The translations under genes and the position numbers were made by a program. The notes beneath the pieces were generated by a model. It made no database searches. It was not told where the DNA came from and saw only the letters and a list, made by a program, of their open reading frames with translations. This document shows positions 17,196 to 26,605 of a stretch of DNA of 64,000 bases, in pieces. This DNA is from Rhizobium leguminosarum. GTDB taxonomy: Bacteria > Pseudomonadota > Alphaproteobacteria > Rhizobiales > Rhizobiaceae. The DNA lies in NCBI RefSeq assembly GCF_017876795.1, contig NZ_JAGIOR010000002.1:1-64000 (forward strand). Direction: 5' to 3'. Numbering within the stretch: the first letter of the stretch is position 1; the number at the start of each line of letters is the position of its first letter.

Positions 17196-18017
17196 TTATC
17201 CCTCGACTCTCCAGAGCGCATGAAAATGCTGCACCGGGCCGTGGCCGGAGCCGACGGTGAGGCTTCCGGCAGCTGCGACCGCGCCGGCGAGGTAATCCTT
17301 GGCGATGGCGACGGCCTCAGACACCGAAGCGCCCTTGGCAAGCTCGGCCGCGAGCGCGCTGGAGAGCGTGCAGCCGGTGCCGTGGGTGTTCTTGGTCGGC
17401 ACGCGCTGAGCTTCGAACCAGTGCAGGCCGTCGGCTGTGGCAAGCACGTCGGGGCTTTCGTCGCTGTCGAGATGGCCGCCCTTGACCAGCACGGCCGCCG
17501 GGCCGAGCGCGCGCAGCTGCTCGGCCTGCGCCGCCATCTCGGCGCAGTTTGTCGCCACCGGCTGGTGCAACAGGGCGGCGGCCTCAGGCAGGTTCGGGGT
17601 CAGAAGCGTCGCCAGCGGCAGCAGCCGGCGGGTCAGCACATCGACGGCTTCGGGCGCCAGCAGGGCGGCACCGCCCTTGGCGATCATCACGGGGTCGATG
17701 ATGATGGGGATGCCCCGCCCGTCGGCCAGAGCTGCGTCGAGGGCTGCGGCGACGGCCTCGGCGATGCCGGCATTGGCGATCATGCCGATCTTGACGGCAT
17801 CGACGCGCACATCCGCAAAGACGGCGTTGATCTGATCGGCGACGAATGGAGGCGGCACCAGATGCACGCCGGTGACCCCTTGCGTGTTCTGCGCCGTCAG
17901 CGCCGTCAGCACCGCCATGCCGTAGACGCCGCGGGCGGAAAAAGCCTTGAGATCGGCCTGGATGCCGGCGCCGCCCGACGGATCGGAGCCGGCGATGGAG
18001 ACGACGTTGCGGATCAT
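17196..18017 (-). CDS. thiD: Hydroxymethylpyrimidine/phosphomethylpyrimidine kinase
   Basis: GSDPSGGAGIQADLKAF at the N-terminus binds the pyrimidine substrate, and THGTGCTLSSALAA near the C-terminus is the anion-hole motif of the ribokinase-like fold with catalytic residues. It phosphorylates HMP to HMP-P and HMP-PP for thiamine synthesis in the cytoplasm. 273 residues is normal. The ATG at 18017 overlaps the thiE stop by ATGA, fixing the start. Last gene of the TPP-riboswitch operon. Confidence 0.95.
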   Translation of the reverse strand: MIRNVVSIAGSDPSGGAGIQADLKAFSARGVYGMAVLTALTAQNTQGVTGVHLVPPPFVADQINAVFADVRVDAVKIGMIANAGIAEAVAAALDAALADGRGIPIIIDPVMIAKGGAALLAPEAVDVLTRRLLPLATLLTPNLPEAAALLHQPVATNCAEMAAQAEQLRALGPAAVLVKGGHLDSDESPDVLATADGLHWFEAQRVPTKNTHGTGCTLSSALAAELAKGASVSEAVAIAKDYLAGAVAAAGSLTVGSGHGPVQHFHALWRVEG

Positions 18018-18649
18018 GCGCGGACCTTTCGAATTTCTGCGGCGATGCGGCACGTCGCCGCTTCCGGATCCGGCGCGCCGCAGACGGCGGAAACCACGGC
18101 AAGCCCCTTGGCGCCGGCCGCAAAGACGTCGGCCACATGTTCCACTTTCAGCCCGCCGATGGCAACCGAGGGCACCGGCGAAGCCGCCACCAGTCTTGCC
18201 AGGCCGCCAAAGCCGATCGGCTGCTTGTGGTCGGCCTTGGTTGGTGTCGCAAATACCGGCCCGACGCCGGTATAATCGACGAGGCCGGGATCGACGGCAG
18301 CGGCGAGCGCCGCGGTCTCGACCGACAGGCCGAGGATCATCTGCGAGCCGATCATCGTCCGCGCTCTCACCGCATCCATGTCTTCCTGGCCGATATGCAG
18401 ACCATCGGCGCCGATGGCGATGGCCGCCTCGACATCGTCGTTGACGATGAGCAGGGCGCCGCTCCCATTCAACGCCTGTTTCAAGGTGCGTCCGGTCTCG
18501 ATCATCCCGGCCGTGCCGGCATGTTTGTCGCGCAGTTGCACCATTGTCGCGCCGCCGGCAACCGCAAGCCGCGCGGTCTCGACCATGCCGATCCCGGCGC
18601 AGAGATCGGGGTCGAGGACGAGATAGAGGGAAAGATCGAAGGTCTTCAT
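18014..18649 (-). CDS. thiE: Thiamine-phosphate synthase
   Basis: The TIM-barrel pattern of ThiE is clear: MVQLRDKHAGTAGM, LLIVNDDVEAAIAIGADGLHIGQED, ILGLSVETAA, VDYTGVGPVFATPTK and SVAIGGL. It joins HMP-PP with thiazole phosphate to give thiamine phosphate. 211 residues is normal. It is translationally coupled on both sides: ATGA overlaps with thiM upstream and thiD downstream. Confidence 0.95.
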   Translation of the reverse strand: MKTFDLSLYLVLDPDLCAGIGMVETARLAVAGGATMVQLRDKHAGTAGMIETGRTLKQALNGSGALLIVNDDVEAAIAIGADGLHIGQEDMDAVRARTMIGSQMILGLSVETAALAAAVDPGLVDYTGVGPVFATPTKADHKQPIGFGGLARLVAASPVPSVAIGGLKVEHVADVFAAGAKGLAVVSAVCGAPDPEAATCRIAAEIRKVRA

Positions 18650-19449
18650 ACGGCCGATATCCGTGCCCTGGCATCGAGCGTTTCGGCGTCGAGCGCGTTC
18701 AGCGCATCGAGGAAGCGCCAAGCGAAGGAGCCGGGGCCGGCCGCACCGAGTGCTGCCTCTTCGCCGGCGATGGCGAAGGTTGCAAGGGCGGCGACCGTTG
18801 CCCCGAACATATCGTCGGGCACTGTCGCGGCAAAGGCACCGACGAGGCAGGTGAGCGAGCAGCCGAGCGCGGTGACCTGCGGCATCAAGGCCGATCCGCC
18901 TGTGATGCGCACCGCTCGCTCCCCGTCGGTGACGAAATCCACCGCACCGGTGACGGCGACCACCGCCTGCTGGCGCTCGGCCAGCCATCGCGCCGAACCT
19001 TCCGCCTGCTCGACCGGATCGCGGCTGTCGACGCCCTGGCCACGGCTCTCGCCGCCGGCGAGCGCGATGATCTCGGAAGCATTGCCGCGGATGATCGTGG
19101 GCTTGAGCCCCAGCAGGCCGGCGACCGCATCGCGGCGGAAAGCCGTGGCATAATGGGCGACCGGATCGAGCACCCAGGGTTTGCCGGCTGATGTCGCTGC
19201 CTTCGCTGCGGCTTGCATGCCGTCGATCCATTGCGGCGACAGCGTGCCGATATTGACTGTCAGCGCATTGGCGATGCCGGCGAATTCGCCGGCTTCCTCA
19301 GCGGCATGCACCATGGCGGGCGAGGCGCCGGCGGCCAATAGAACATTGGCGGCGATGTTCATCGCGACGTAATTGGTGATGCACTGAACGAGCGGCGGCT
19401 TTTCGCGCATCGCCTTCAGCATGGCTCCTGGTGTGGTCCTGGTCTGCAT
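18646..19449 (-). CDS. thiM: Hydroxyethylthiazole kinase
   Basis: ThiM family motifs are present: PLVQCITNYVAMNIAANVLLAAGASP, here noted as QCITNYVAMN and LLAAGASPAM, then GTLSPQW, KPWVLDPVAH, IIRGNASEIIAL, and ALGCSLTCLVGAF with the active-site Cys. It salvages the thiazole moiety of thiamine. With thiE and thiD it gives a complete salvage branch, but no de novo genes (thiC, thiO, thiS, thiG) are in the window. The ATG at 19449 lies 65 bases downstream of the riboswitch. Confidence 0.95.
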   Translation of the reverse strand: MQTRTTPGAMLKAMREKPPLVQCITNYVAMNIAANVLLAAGASPAMVHAAEEAGEFAGIANALTVNIGTLSPQWIDGMQAAAKAATSAGKPWVLDPVAHYATAFRRDAVAGLLGLKPTIIRGNASEIIALAGGESRGQGVDSRDPVEQAEGSARWLAERQQAVVAVTGAVDFVTDGERAVRITGGSALMPQVTALGCSLTCLVGAFAATVPDDMFGATVAALATFAIAGEEAALGAAGPGSFAWRFLDALNALDAETLDARARISAV

Positions 19450-19513
19450 GTGGCCCCTTTCAGGCGGGGGCGGGCACGGGGTAATTTCGTGCGGCGAACC
19501 GCGGCCCCGAGCG

Positions 19514-19592
19514 ACTCCCTCCGCCGGCATTATCCGGTTCAGGTTCGAAGGGTGCTTCTCAGCCCGTCTGTCGACGGGCGCCCCTGTCTCTC
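19514..19592 (-). promoter_or_regulatory. TPP riboswitch (THI element) upstream of thiM
   Basis: Read on the minus strand the region contains GGGGCGCCCG, GGCTGAGAAGCACCC, GAACCTGAACCGGATAATG and CCGGCGGAGGGA in that order. These are the conserved core blocks of the thiamine pyrophosphate riboswitch (CUGAGA, ACCUGA, GGAUAAUGCC, AGGGA). Binding of TPP should shut off thiMED. The short distance to thiM suggests control of translation start or early termination; I see no clear terminator hairpin with a T run between them. Confidence 0.95.
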
Positions 19593-19746
19593 ATCGCGCT
19601 CTTTTTCGCAGAGAACCGGGCGGATGTCATCCCTAAAGTGAACCCCGCGACTTTGCAGCATCGGTCCTCCCATTGCGGTGGGAGATCACCGCCGATTTGC
19701 GTTTCAGCCGATTTCCGTCGTTGGTTCTGATATGTAGCCAGCCCGC

Positions 19747-20331
<585 letters not shown>

Positions 20332-20552
20332 TGTATTTTCCCGTTCCGTTGAAGCCAGACCGCAGGTGATTGCTCACCTTGGCATAATGCGCAGCCTTCG
20401 TGCAGGGTGCAGCCGAAGATTGTGTTTTCTCGCGTTCCAGTATCCGACCGAGGGCATAATCGGTCACCCGCGCTTGACAGGATCGATCCATCTCTTATTC
20501 TGTTACAAAAAGATGAATTACATAATTGTGGAACTTGACCGGGAGCCCTCAC

Positions 20553-22079
20553 ATGAAAACACTTGTTGCATTTCTCCTTGGCACCGCGCTTGTCGCCCTG
20601 CCTTCGACCCTGCTTGCCCAGGAAAAGGGCGGCGTCATCAATGTCGCAACGATCGGCGAACCGCCGACGCTCGATCCGATGTCGTCGACGGCCGATCTCG
20701 TCGGCATCGTCACCCAGCATATTTTCGAAACGCTCTACACTTTCGACAAGAGCTGGAACGTCACGCCGCTGCTGGCTGAAAGCCTGCCGGAGATCAGCGC
20801 CGACGGCAAAACCTATACGATCAAGCTCAGGACCGGCATCAAGTTCCACGACAATAGCGACATGACCTCGGAAGACGTCGTCGCCTCGCTGACCCGCTGG
20901 ATGAAGATCGCCTCGCGCGGCAAGCAAGTGGCCGGCTTCATCGACAAGATCACTGCCGCCGACCCGGCAACCGTCACGATCACGGTGAAACAGCCCTATG
21001 CGCCGCTGACCTCGCTGCTTGCCTTCAACAATTCGGCGGCGATCATCATTCCGTCGGAAAAGCAGGACGAGCCGATGAAGGAGTTCATCGGCACAGGCCC
21101 CTATATGCTGAAGGAGCGCAAGGCCGACCAGTATATCCAGCTCGTCCGCTTCGACGGCTACAAGTCTCGCGAAGGCGACAGCAATGGTTACGGCGGCGCC
21201 CGCCATCAATATCTCGATGAAATCCGCTTCGTGCCGGTGCCGGATCCGAACACCCGCGTCGAGTGCGCCGTTTCCGGCCAGTATGATTATGTCGATTCGA
21301 TCCCGGTCGAATCCTACGACAAGCTGAAGGCCTCCACAGCCTCGCAGCCGGTCATGCTCAAGCCCTTCGGCTATCCGGTCTTCGTCTTCAACACGAAGGA
21401 AGGTGTCGCTGGGAATGTCGAGGTTCGCAAGGCGATCCGCCAGGCGCTCAGCATGGAAGACATGCTGGCCGCCGCTTTCGGCAGCACGGATTTTTATGCG
21501 CTCGACGGCGCCATCTATCCGAAGACCTTCTCCTGGTCGACGGATGCCGGCGTCGAGAGCGCTTACAATATCGCCGATCCGGAAGGGGCGGCGGCTGCCG
21601 CCAAGAAGGCCGGCTACAACGGCGAGCCGATCCGGATCCTGACCAGCCGCCAATACGAATTCCACTACAAGATGGCGCAGGTCGCCGCCGAATATCTGAA
21701 GCTTGCCGGCTTTACCGTCGATATGCAGGTTGTCGACTGGGCGACGCTGACCCAGCGCCGCACCGATCCGAAGCTCTGGGATATCTACATCACCCACAGC
21801 CCGTTCCTGCCGGAGCCGGCGCTTATCGGTTCGCTCTCGACCAGCTCGCCCGGCTGGTGGGATACGCCCGCCCGCAAGGCCGCCGTCAATGCCTTCACCT
21901 CGGAGGTCGATCCGAAGAAGCGCGTCGCGCTCTGGGCCGACGTCCAGAAGGCTATCTATACAGACGCGCCCTTCATGAAGATCGGCGATTTCAACGCCGT
22001 CTCGGCGAAATCGGTCAAGCTCGAAGGCGTCGATCCGGCCCCGTGGCCGTATTTCTGGAACGCTTCGATCAAGAAGTAG
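20553..22079 (+). CDS. Periplasmic substrate-binding protein, SBP_bac_5 family
   Basis: The signal peptide MKTLVAFLLGTALVALPSTL ends at LLAQ. The mature protein shows family segments such as VATIGEPPTLDPMSS, HIFETLYTFD, LAESLPEISADGKTYTIKLR, FIGTGPYMLKE, and EVRKAIRQALSMEDML. It feeds the permeases encoded downstream. The ligand is not predictable, but the operon contains an amine-eliminating PLP enzyme and RidA, so an amino-sugar acid or amino acid derivative is likely. GGGAG precedes the ATG. A hairpin follows the gene. Confidence 0.93.
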   Translation: MKTLVAFLLGTALVALPSTLLAQEKGGVINVATIGEPPTLDPMSSTADLVGIVTQHIFETLYTFDKSWNVTPLLAESLPEISADGKTYTIKLRTGIKFHDNSDMTSEDVVASLTRWMKIASRGKQVAGFIDKITAADPATVTITVKQPYAPLTSLLAFNNSAAIIIPSEKQDEPMKEFIGTGPYMLKERKADQYIQLVRFDGYKSREGDSNGYGGARHQYLDEIRFVPVPDPNTRVECAVSGQYDYVDSIPVESYDKLKASTASQPVMLKPFGYPVFVFNTKEGVAGNVEVRKAIRQALSMEDMLAAAFGSTDFYALDGAIYPKTFSWSTDAGVESAYNIADPEGAAAAAKKAGYNGEPIRILTSRQYEFHYKMAQVAAEYLKLAGFTVDMQVVDWATLTQRRTDPKLWDIYITHSPFLPEPALIGSLSTSSPGWWDTPARKAAVNAFTSEVDPKKRVALWADVQKAIYTDAPFMKIGDFNAVSAKSVKLEGVDPAPWPYFWNASIKK

Positions 22080-22087
22080 CACCGCCG

Positions 22088-22125
22088 CCGGTGCCGGCCC
22101 ATCCAGGGTTCGGCACCGGTCTTTT
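22088..22125 (+). terminator. Hairpin after binding-protein gene, possible attenuator
   Basis: CCGGTGCCG (22088-22096) and CGGCACCGG (22111-22119) form a perfect 9-bp stem with a 14-base loop, followed by TCTTTTC. Such a structure between a binding-protein gene and its permeases usually stabilises the upstream message or partially terminates transcription. Confidence 0.6.
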
Positions 22126-22160
22126 CTGCCGCAGCTGCAAGGGCTTGAAGGCCAGCATTT

Positions 22161-23102
22161 ATGATCCGCTACATCCTCCAGCGCCTGTTCGGCATGATCG
22201 TTGTGATGTTTCTCGTCGTCACGATCGTTTTCGTCATCGTGCGGGTGACGCCGGGGGACCCGGCCGCCGTCATGCTCGGGCCGGATGCGACGCCGCAGGA
22301 TGTTGCCGATCTTAGAGCCCGGCTGGGCCTCGATCAGTCGCTCGGCCTGCAATATCTCTATTATATCGGCCAGTTGCTGAAGGGTGACCTCGGCCAGTCG
22401 ATCTTCCTCAACATGCCTGTGACGTCGGCTCTGCTCGACCGCGCCGAGCCGACCTTCTTCCTGACGCTGTTTTCGCTTGCAATCGCCAGCATCATCGCCC
22501 TGCCGATCGGCATCTATGCCGCCTATCGGCGCGGCTCCTTCGTCGACCAGGCGGCAACGACGCTGGCAATGTTTGCCGCCAGCATTCCAAGCTTCTGGCT
22601 CGGTCTCATCCTGATGCAGTTCTTCGCCGTCCGGCTCAACCTCTTCCCGGTCTCGGGTTATGGCGGCCCCGGCTCGACCTTCCTTGATCGCATGTATCAT
22701 CTGACCCTGCCGGCCTTCGCGCTCGGCATCGTCTCCTCGGCGCTGATCCTGCGCTTCACCCGCGCCTCGATGCTCGATGTGCTCGGCGACGATTATATCC
22801 GCACGGCGCGCGCCAAGGGGCTGGTCGAGCGCAAGGTCATCCTCAAGCACGCGCTGAAGAATGCGCTGATCCCGATCCTGACGGTGCTCGGCCTGACGGC
22901 TGCGGTGCTGATTTCAGGCGCCGTCGTCACCGAAACCGTCTTCGGCCTGCCGGGTGTCGGCAATCTCGTCGTCTCGGCGGTGCTGCGCCGTGATTACCCC
23001 GTCATCCAGGGGGCGCTGCTCGTCATCGCCGCGCTCTACGTGTTGATCAATTTTGCGATCGATATGCTCTATCTGCTGGTCGATCCGAGAGTGCGCTACT
23101 GA
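22161..23102 (+). CDS. Oligopeptide-type ABC permease, DppB-like
   Basis: 313-residue DppB-family permease: N-terminal helix MIVVMFLVVTIVFVIVRVTP followed by GDPAAVMLGPDATPQ, coupling loop ARAKGLVERKVILKHALKNA, and FGLPGVGNLVVSAVLRRDYP near the C-terminus. About six membrane helices. The stop overlaps the next start (TGATG). Confidence 0.93.
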   Translation: MIRYILQRLFGMIVVMFLVVTIVFVIVRVTPGDPAAVMLGPDATPQDVADLRARLGLDQSLGLQYLYYIGQLLKGDLGQSIFLNMPVTSALLDRAEPTFFLTLFSLAIASIIALPIGIYAAYRRGSFVDQAATTLAMFAASIPSFWLGLILMQFFAVRLNLFPVSGYGGPGSTFLDRMYHLTLPAFALGIVSSALILRFTRASMLDVLGDDYIRTARAKGLVERKVILKHALKNALIPILTVLGLTAAVLISGAVVTETVFGLPGVGNLVVSAVLRRDYPVIQGALLVIAALYVLINFAIDMLYLLVDPRVRY

Positions 23103-23971
23103 TGGCCGATATCGCAATCAAGCCCGCCGAGAGCGAAGGCAGCAAGTTCGTCCGCCGCCTGCTGAAGCGCAAGACGGTGGCCTTCGGCCTGCTGATCCTG
23201 GCGATCTTCGTGCTGCTGGCGGTCTTCGCGCCTGTCGTCGCACCCTATTCGCCCTCCAAACTTTCGATCGTCAATCGGCTGAAACCGCCAAGCGGCACCT
23301 TTTTCTTCGGCACCGATGAGTTCGGTCGCGACGTCTTCTCGCGCACGATCTTTGCCGGACGCCTGTCGCTGCTCGTCGGCGTTGCGGTCGTCAGCTTGTC
23401 GGCGGTGATCGGCGTGACGCTCGGCCTGCTTGCCGGCTTTTTCCAGAAGCTCGATACGCCGATCGCCCGGCTGATCGACGCGATGATGGCATTCCCGGAT
23501 ATTCTGCTGGCGATCGCCCTCGTCGCCGCCCTCGGCCCGTCCTTGACCACTGTCATCATCGCGCTGTCGATCGTCTATGCACCGCGCCTTGCCCGCATCG
23601 TCCGTGCATCGACGCTGGTCATTCGCGAGCTGCCCTATGTCGAGGCGGCGAGGGCGCTCGGCATTTCGACCTTCCACATCATGACCCGGCACGTGCTGCG
23701 CAACCTGCTCTCGCCGATCCTGGTGCAGGCCACCTTCCTCTTTGCCAGCGCCATGCTCGCCGAAGCCGGCCTATCCTTCCTCGGCCTCGGCGTCAGCCCG
23801 GAAATTCCAACCTGGGGAACGATGATCGCCGCCGGCCGCCAATATATCGGCCAGGCCGACTGGATGACGCTGTTTCCGGGCGTCGCCATCATCCTCTCGG
23901 TGCTGTCGCTGCAGATGGTCGGCGATGGCCTCAGGGATATGCTCGACCCAAGACTTCGCAAGGACCTTTAA
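23102..23971 (+). CDS. Oligopeptide-type ABC permease, DppC-like
   Basis: 289-residue DppC-family permease with FFFGTDEFGRDVFSRTIFAG after the first helix, coupling loop VEAARALGISTFHIMTRHVL, and AEAGLSFLGLGVSPEIPTWG. Inner-membrane partner of the preceding gene, with which it is translationally coupled. Confidence 0.93.
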   Translation: MADIAIKPAESEGSKFVRRLLKRKTVAFGLLILAIFVLLAVFAPVVAPYSPSKLSIVNRLKPPSGTFFFGTDEFGRDVFSRTIFAGRLSLLVGVAVVSLSAVIGVTLGLLAGFFQKLDTPIARLIDAMMAFPDILLAIALVAALGPSLTTVIIALSIVYAPRLARIVRASTLVIRELPYVEAARALGISTFHIMTRHVLRNLLSPILVQATFLFASAMLAEAGLSFLGLGVSPEIPTWGTMIAAGRQYIGQADWMTLFPGVAIILSVLSLQMVGDGLRDMLDPRLRKDL

Positions 23972-24035
23972 TCCGCCGACCGCGTGCCGGCTTTATCGAA
24001 CTTCGCCTAATCCAATTCGCATGACAGGAGTTTGC

Positions 24036-24533
24036 GTGAAACAGTTTCCCACCGCCGCCGGCAAGGTCGAGAACTCGCCTTACCAACGGTTAGCCGCCCT
24101 CGGCATCAAGCTTCCGCCGCCGCCGCCGCCGATCGCCAATTTCGTGACGCATGTGGTGGAGGGCAATATGCTCTACCTCTCCGGCCAGGGGCCGCGAGAA
24201 GCCGACGGCTTCCTGCATGCCGGCAAGGTCGGCGGCGGCGTCGGTGTCGAGGAAGCCTATCGGCATGCGCGGCTGACCGGCATCAATCTGCTCGCCGTCA
24301 TGCATGATGCGCTCGGCGATCTTTCCCGCGTCAAGCGCATGGTCAAGCTGCTTGGCATGGTCAATGCCGTGCCTGAGTTCGAGGATCACCCGAGCGTCAT
24401 CAACGGCTGCTCGGATCTGCTGATTGCAGTTTTCGGCGTGGCCGGCGAACATGCCCGCTCGGCCGTCGGCTTCGGCTCGCTGCCCGGCAACATCACCGTC
24501 GAGATCGAGGCGATCGTCGCCTTGAATGGCTGA
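24036..24533 (+). CDS. RidA (YjgF/YER057c/UK114) family protein
   Basis: The central and C-terminal parts match the RidA-like family: YLSGQGPREADGFLHAGKVG, ARLTGINLLAVMHDALGDLS, VKLLGMVNAVPEFEDHPSV and VEIEAIVALN. RidA proteins hydrolyse reactive enamine/imine products of PLP enzymes. The gene lies directly upstream of a SelA-like PLP lyase, which is exactly where such a function is needed. A GTG at 24036 is preceded by AGGAG five bases away; an in-frame ATG at 24021 overlaps that site and is less likely. A run of six prolines near residue 25 is unusual for this family. Confidence 0.85.
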   Translation: MKQFPTAAGKVENSPYQRLAALGIKLPPPPPPIANFVTHVVEGNMLYLSGQGPREADGFLHAGKVGGGVGVEEAYRHARLTGINLLAVMHDALGDLSRVKRMVKLLGMVNAVPEFEDHPSVINGCSDLLIAVFGVAGEHARSAVGFGSLPGNITVEIEAIVALNG

Positions 24534-24602
24534 CGAGAGCTTTCATATTTGGAGCAGCGCCCACCATGGCCTATTCCTCGACTGAGACTTCTGGAGACCT
24601 TT

Positions 24603-25799
24603 ATGCCCAATGATATCAGACCCTCGCTCGGCCTTCGCCCCGTCATCAACGTATCCGGGACGATGACCAGCCTCGGCGCCTCGATCGTCGTGCCGGAGGC
24701 GATCGAAGCGATGGCATCGATCCTGCCGCATTTCGTCGAGATCAACGACCTGCAGCGCAAGGCAAGTGCGGTCATCGCCCGGCTGACAGGCGGCGAGGCT
24801 GGCTTCGTCACGGCCTCCTGCTCGGCCGGCATTTCGCTGGCGGTCGCCGGCGCCATCACCGGCGACAATCTGCTGGCAATCGAGAGGCTTCCGGATGCCG
24901 CGCCCGAGAAGAATGAAGTGCTGGTGCAGATGGGCCATGTGGTCAGCTACGGGGCGCCGGTCGACCAGGCGATCCGGCTTGCCGGCGGCAAGGCCGTGCT
25001 GATCGGCCAGGCAACCTCGACACATCGCTTCCACATGGAAAAGGCAATCACCGAAAAGACCGCCGCCGCCGTCTATGTCGTCTCCCACCATGTCGTCGAT
25101 TACGGCCTGTTGAACCTGAAGGAATTCGTCGAGATCGCCCATGCCAAAGGCGTGCCCGTCATCGTCGATGCGGCCTCGGAATATGACCTCCGGATTTTCC
25201 TGGAGCAGGGGGCCGATATCGCCCTTTATTCCGGCCACAAATTCCTCGGCGGCCCGACGTCGGGCATCGTCGCTGGCCGGAAGGAGCTGGTGCGCCACGC
25301 CTTCTTGCAGAATATGGGCATCGGCCGCGGCATGAAGGTCGGCAAGGAGAGCATTTTCGGCGTTATGGCAGCGCTGGAAGCCTGGGAAACCCGCGACCAT
25401 GCCGGCATCCGGGAACGCGAGACCGGCTATCTCGACCTGTGGAAGCGCACACTCGACGGTCGCCCCGGCCTGACCGCGCTGATCGAGCCCGACCCGACCC
25501 ACAATCCGCTCGAGCGCCTGCGCCTGATCATCGATCCCGAGCAGGCCCATATCACCGCCTGGGATCTGGCCGATGCGCTGGCGAGGGGCAGCCCGCCGAT
25601 CATCGTGCGCGACCACGAGGTGGAGCACCGCTATTTCTATCTCGACCCGTGCAACCTGCATCCTGGCCAGGAGACGATCGTCGCAAACCGCCTGGCTGAG
25701 GAACTCGACAAGGCGCGCGCCTCCAACGAAATCATCGCGACGCCGATCGAAAACCGCAGCCGGCACCGCTTCGATGCCGCGCTGCGCTGGCCGGATTGA
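24603..25799 (+). CDS. SelA-like PLP-dependent enzyme (D-glucosaminate-6-phosphate ammonia-lyase type)
   Basis: The product shows the SelA/DgaE subgroup pattern: [49 protein letters not shown] and [15 protein letters not shown], in which the Lys should bind PLP. Members of this branch remove ammonia from D-glucosaminate-6-phosphate or related amino acids, or act as racemase-like enzymes. 398 residues is normal. Its place between RidA and the transporter ATPases indicates that it degrades the imported compound through an enamine intermediate (inference). Confidence 0.85.
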   Translation: MPNDIRPSLGLRPVINVSGTMTSLGASIVVPEAIEAMASILPHFVEINDLQRKASAVIARLTGGEAGFVTASCSAGISLAVAGAITGDNLLAIERLPDAAPEKNEVLVQMGHVVSYGAPVDQAIRLAGGKAVLIGQATSTHRFHMEKAITEKTAAAVYVVSHHVVDYGLLNLKEFVEIAHAKGVPVIVDAASEYDLRIFLEQGADIALYSGHKFLGGPTSGIVAGRKELVRHAFLQNMGIGRGMKVGKESIFGVMAALEAWETRDHAGIRERETGYLDLWKRTLDGRPGLTALIEPDPTHNPLERLRLIIDPEQAHITAWDLADALARGSPPIIVRDHEVEHRYFYLDPCNLHPGQETIVANRLAEELDKARASNEIIATPIENRSRHRFDAALRWPD

Positions 25800-25816
25800 G
25801 CCGCAAAGGGAGCGAT

Positions 25817-26605
25817 ATGGCTGAGGTTCAAGCACAATCGATCGAGACAGCCACCACCGTTCTTTCCGTCGACAGGCTGACGACGTCCTTTCTGGTCGAC
25901 GGCGCCTGGAAACCGGTGGTGCGCGAGGTCTCCTTCACTGTCGCACCCGGCGAGACGGTGGCGATCGTCGGCGAATCCGGCTCGGGCAAGAGCGTCACCT
26001 CGCTGTCGATCATGCGGCTGCTGCAGGCCGATACCAGCCGCGTCGAGGGCCGAGTGCTGCTCGGCGGCCGCGACCTGCTGACCTTGCCGGAACATGCCAT
26101 GCGGCAGGTGCGCGGCAACGAAGTGGCGATGATCTTCCAGGAGCCGATGACCTCGCTCAATCCGCTCTTCACCATCGGCGATCAGATCTCCGAGGCGCTG
26201 CTTTGCCATTCCGATATGAGCCGGGCCGATGCCAATGCCGAGACGATCAGGCTGCTGGAAAAGGTCCGCATCCCGTCGGCCGCCTCGCGCTTCGACGAAT
26301 ATCCGCATCGTTTTTCCGGCGGCATGCGCCAGCGGGTGATGATCGCCATGGCGCTCGCCAGCCGGCCGAAACTGCTGATCGCCGACGAGCCGACGACGGC
26401 GCTCGACGTGACGATCCAGGGGCAGATCCTCGATCTCATCAAGATGCTGCAGGAGGAGGAGGGAACTTCGGTCCTGTTCATCACCCATGACATGGGCGTC
26501 GTCGCCGAGATCGCCGACCGGACGGTGGTGATGTATCGCGGCGAACAGGTCGAAAGTGGGCTCACCGCCGATATCTTTCCACCGCGGCAGGCATCCCTAT
26601 ACTAG
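25817..26605 (+). CDS. Oligopeptide-type ABC ATPase, N-terminal half of a frame-split double ATPase
   Basis: Walker [11 protein letters not shown]-loop [13 protein letters not shown], signature FSGGMRQ and Walker [14 protein letters not shown] are complete, so this half can bind ATP by itself. The frame then reads ESGLTADIF and turns into PPRQASLY followed by a stop. Family members continue with an HPYTRALL motif, which here is found in the next frame at 26598. Removing one T from the TTT at about 26576-26578 would join both halves into a single GsiA-like polypeptide. Either the two halves are made separately, or a ribosomal shift or a sequence error is involved. The start follows GGGAG. Confidence 0.88.
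   Translation: MAEVQAQSIETATTVLSVDRLTTSFLVDGAWKPVVREVSFTVAPGETVAIVGESGSGKSVTSLSIMRLLQADTSRVEGRVLLGGRDLLTLPEHAMRQVRGNEVAMIFQEPMTSLNPLFTIGDQISEALLCHSDMSRADANAETIRLLEKVRIPSAASRFDEYPHRFSGGMRQRVMIAMALASRPKLLIADEPTTALDVTIQGQILDLIKMLQEEEGTSVLFITHDMGVVAEIADRTVVMYRGEQVESGLTADIFPPRQASLY

Noticed and set aside
17082..18275. Open plus-strand frame opposite thiD and thiE
   Set aside because: thiD and thiE are established by motifs and overlapping starts; the antisense frame is incidental and also crosses the thiD terminator.
18018..18674. Upstream extension of the thiD frame through thiE
   Set aside because: Sequence there is the second frame of thiE, and the thiD ATG at 18017 overlaps the thiE stop as expected for coupled genes.
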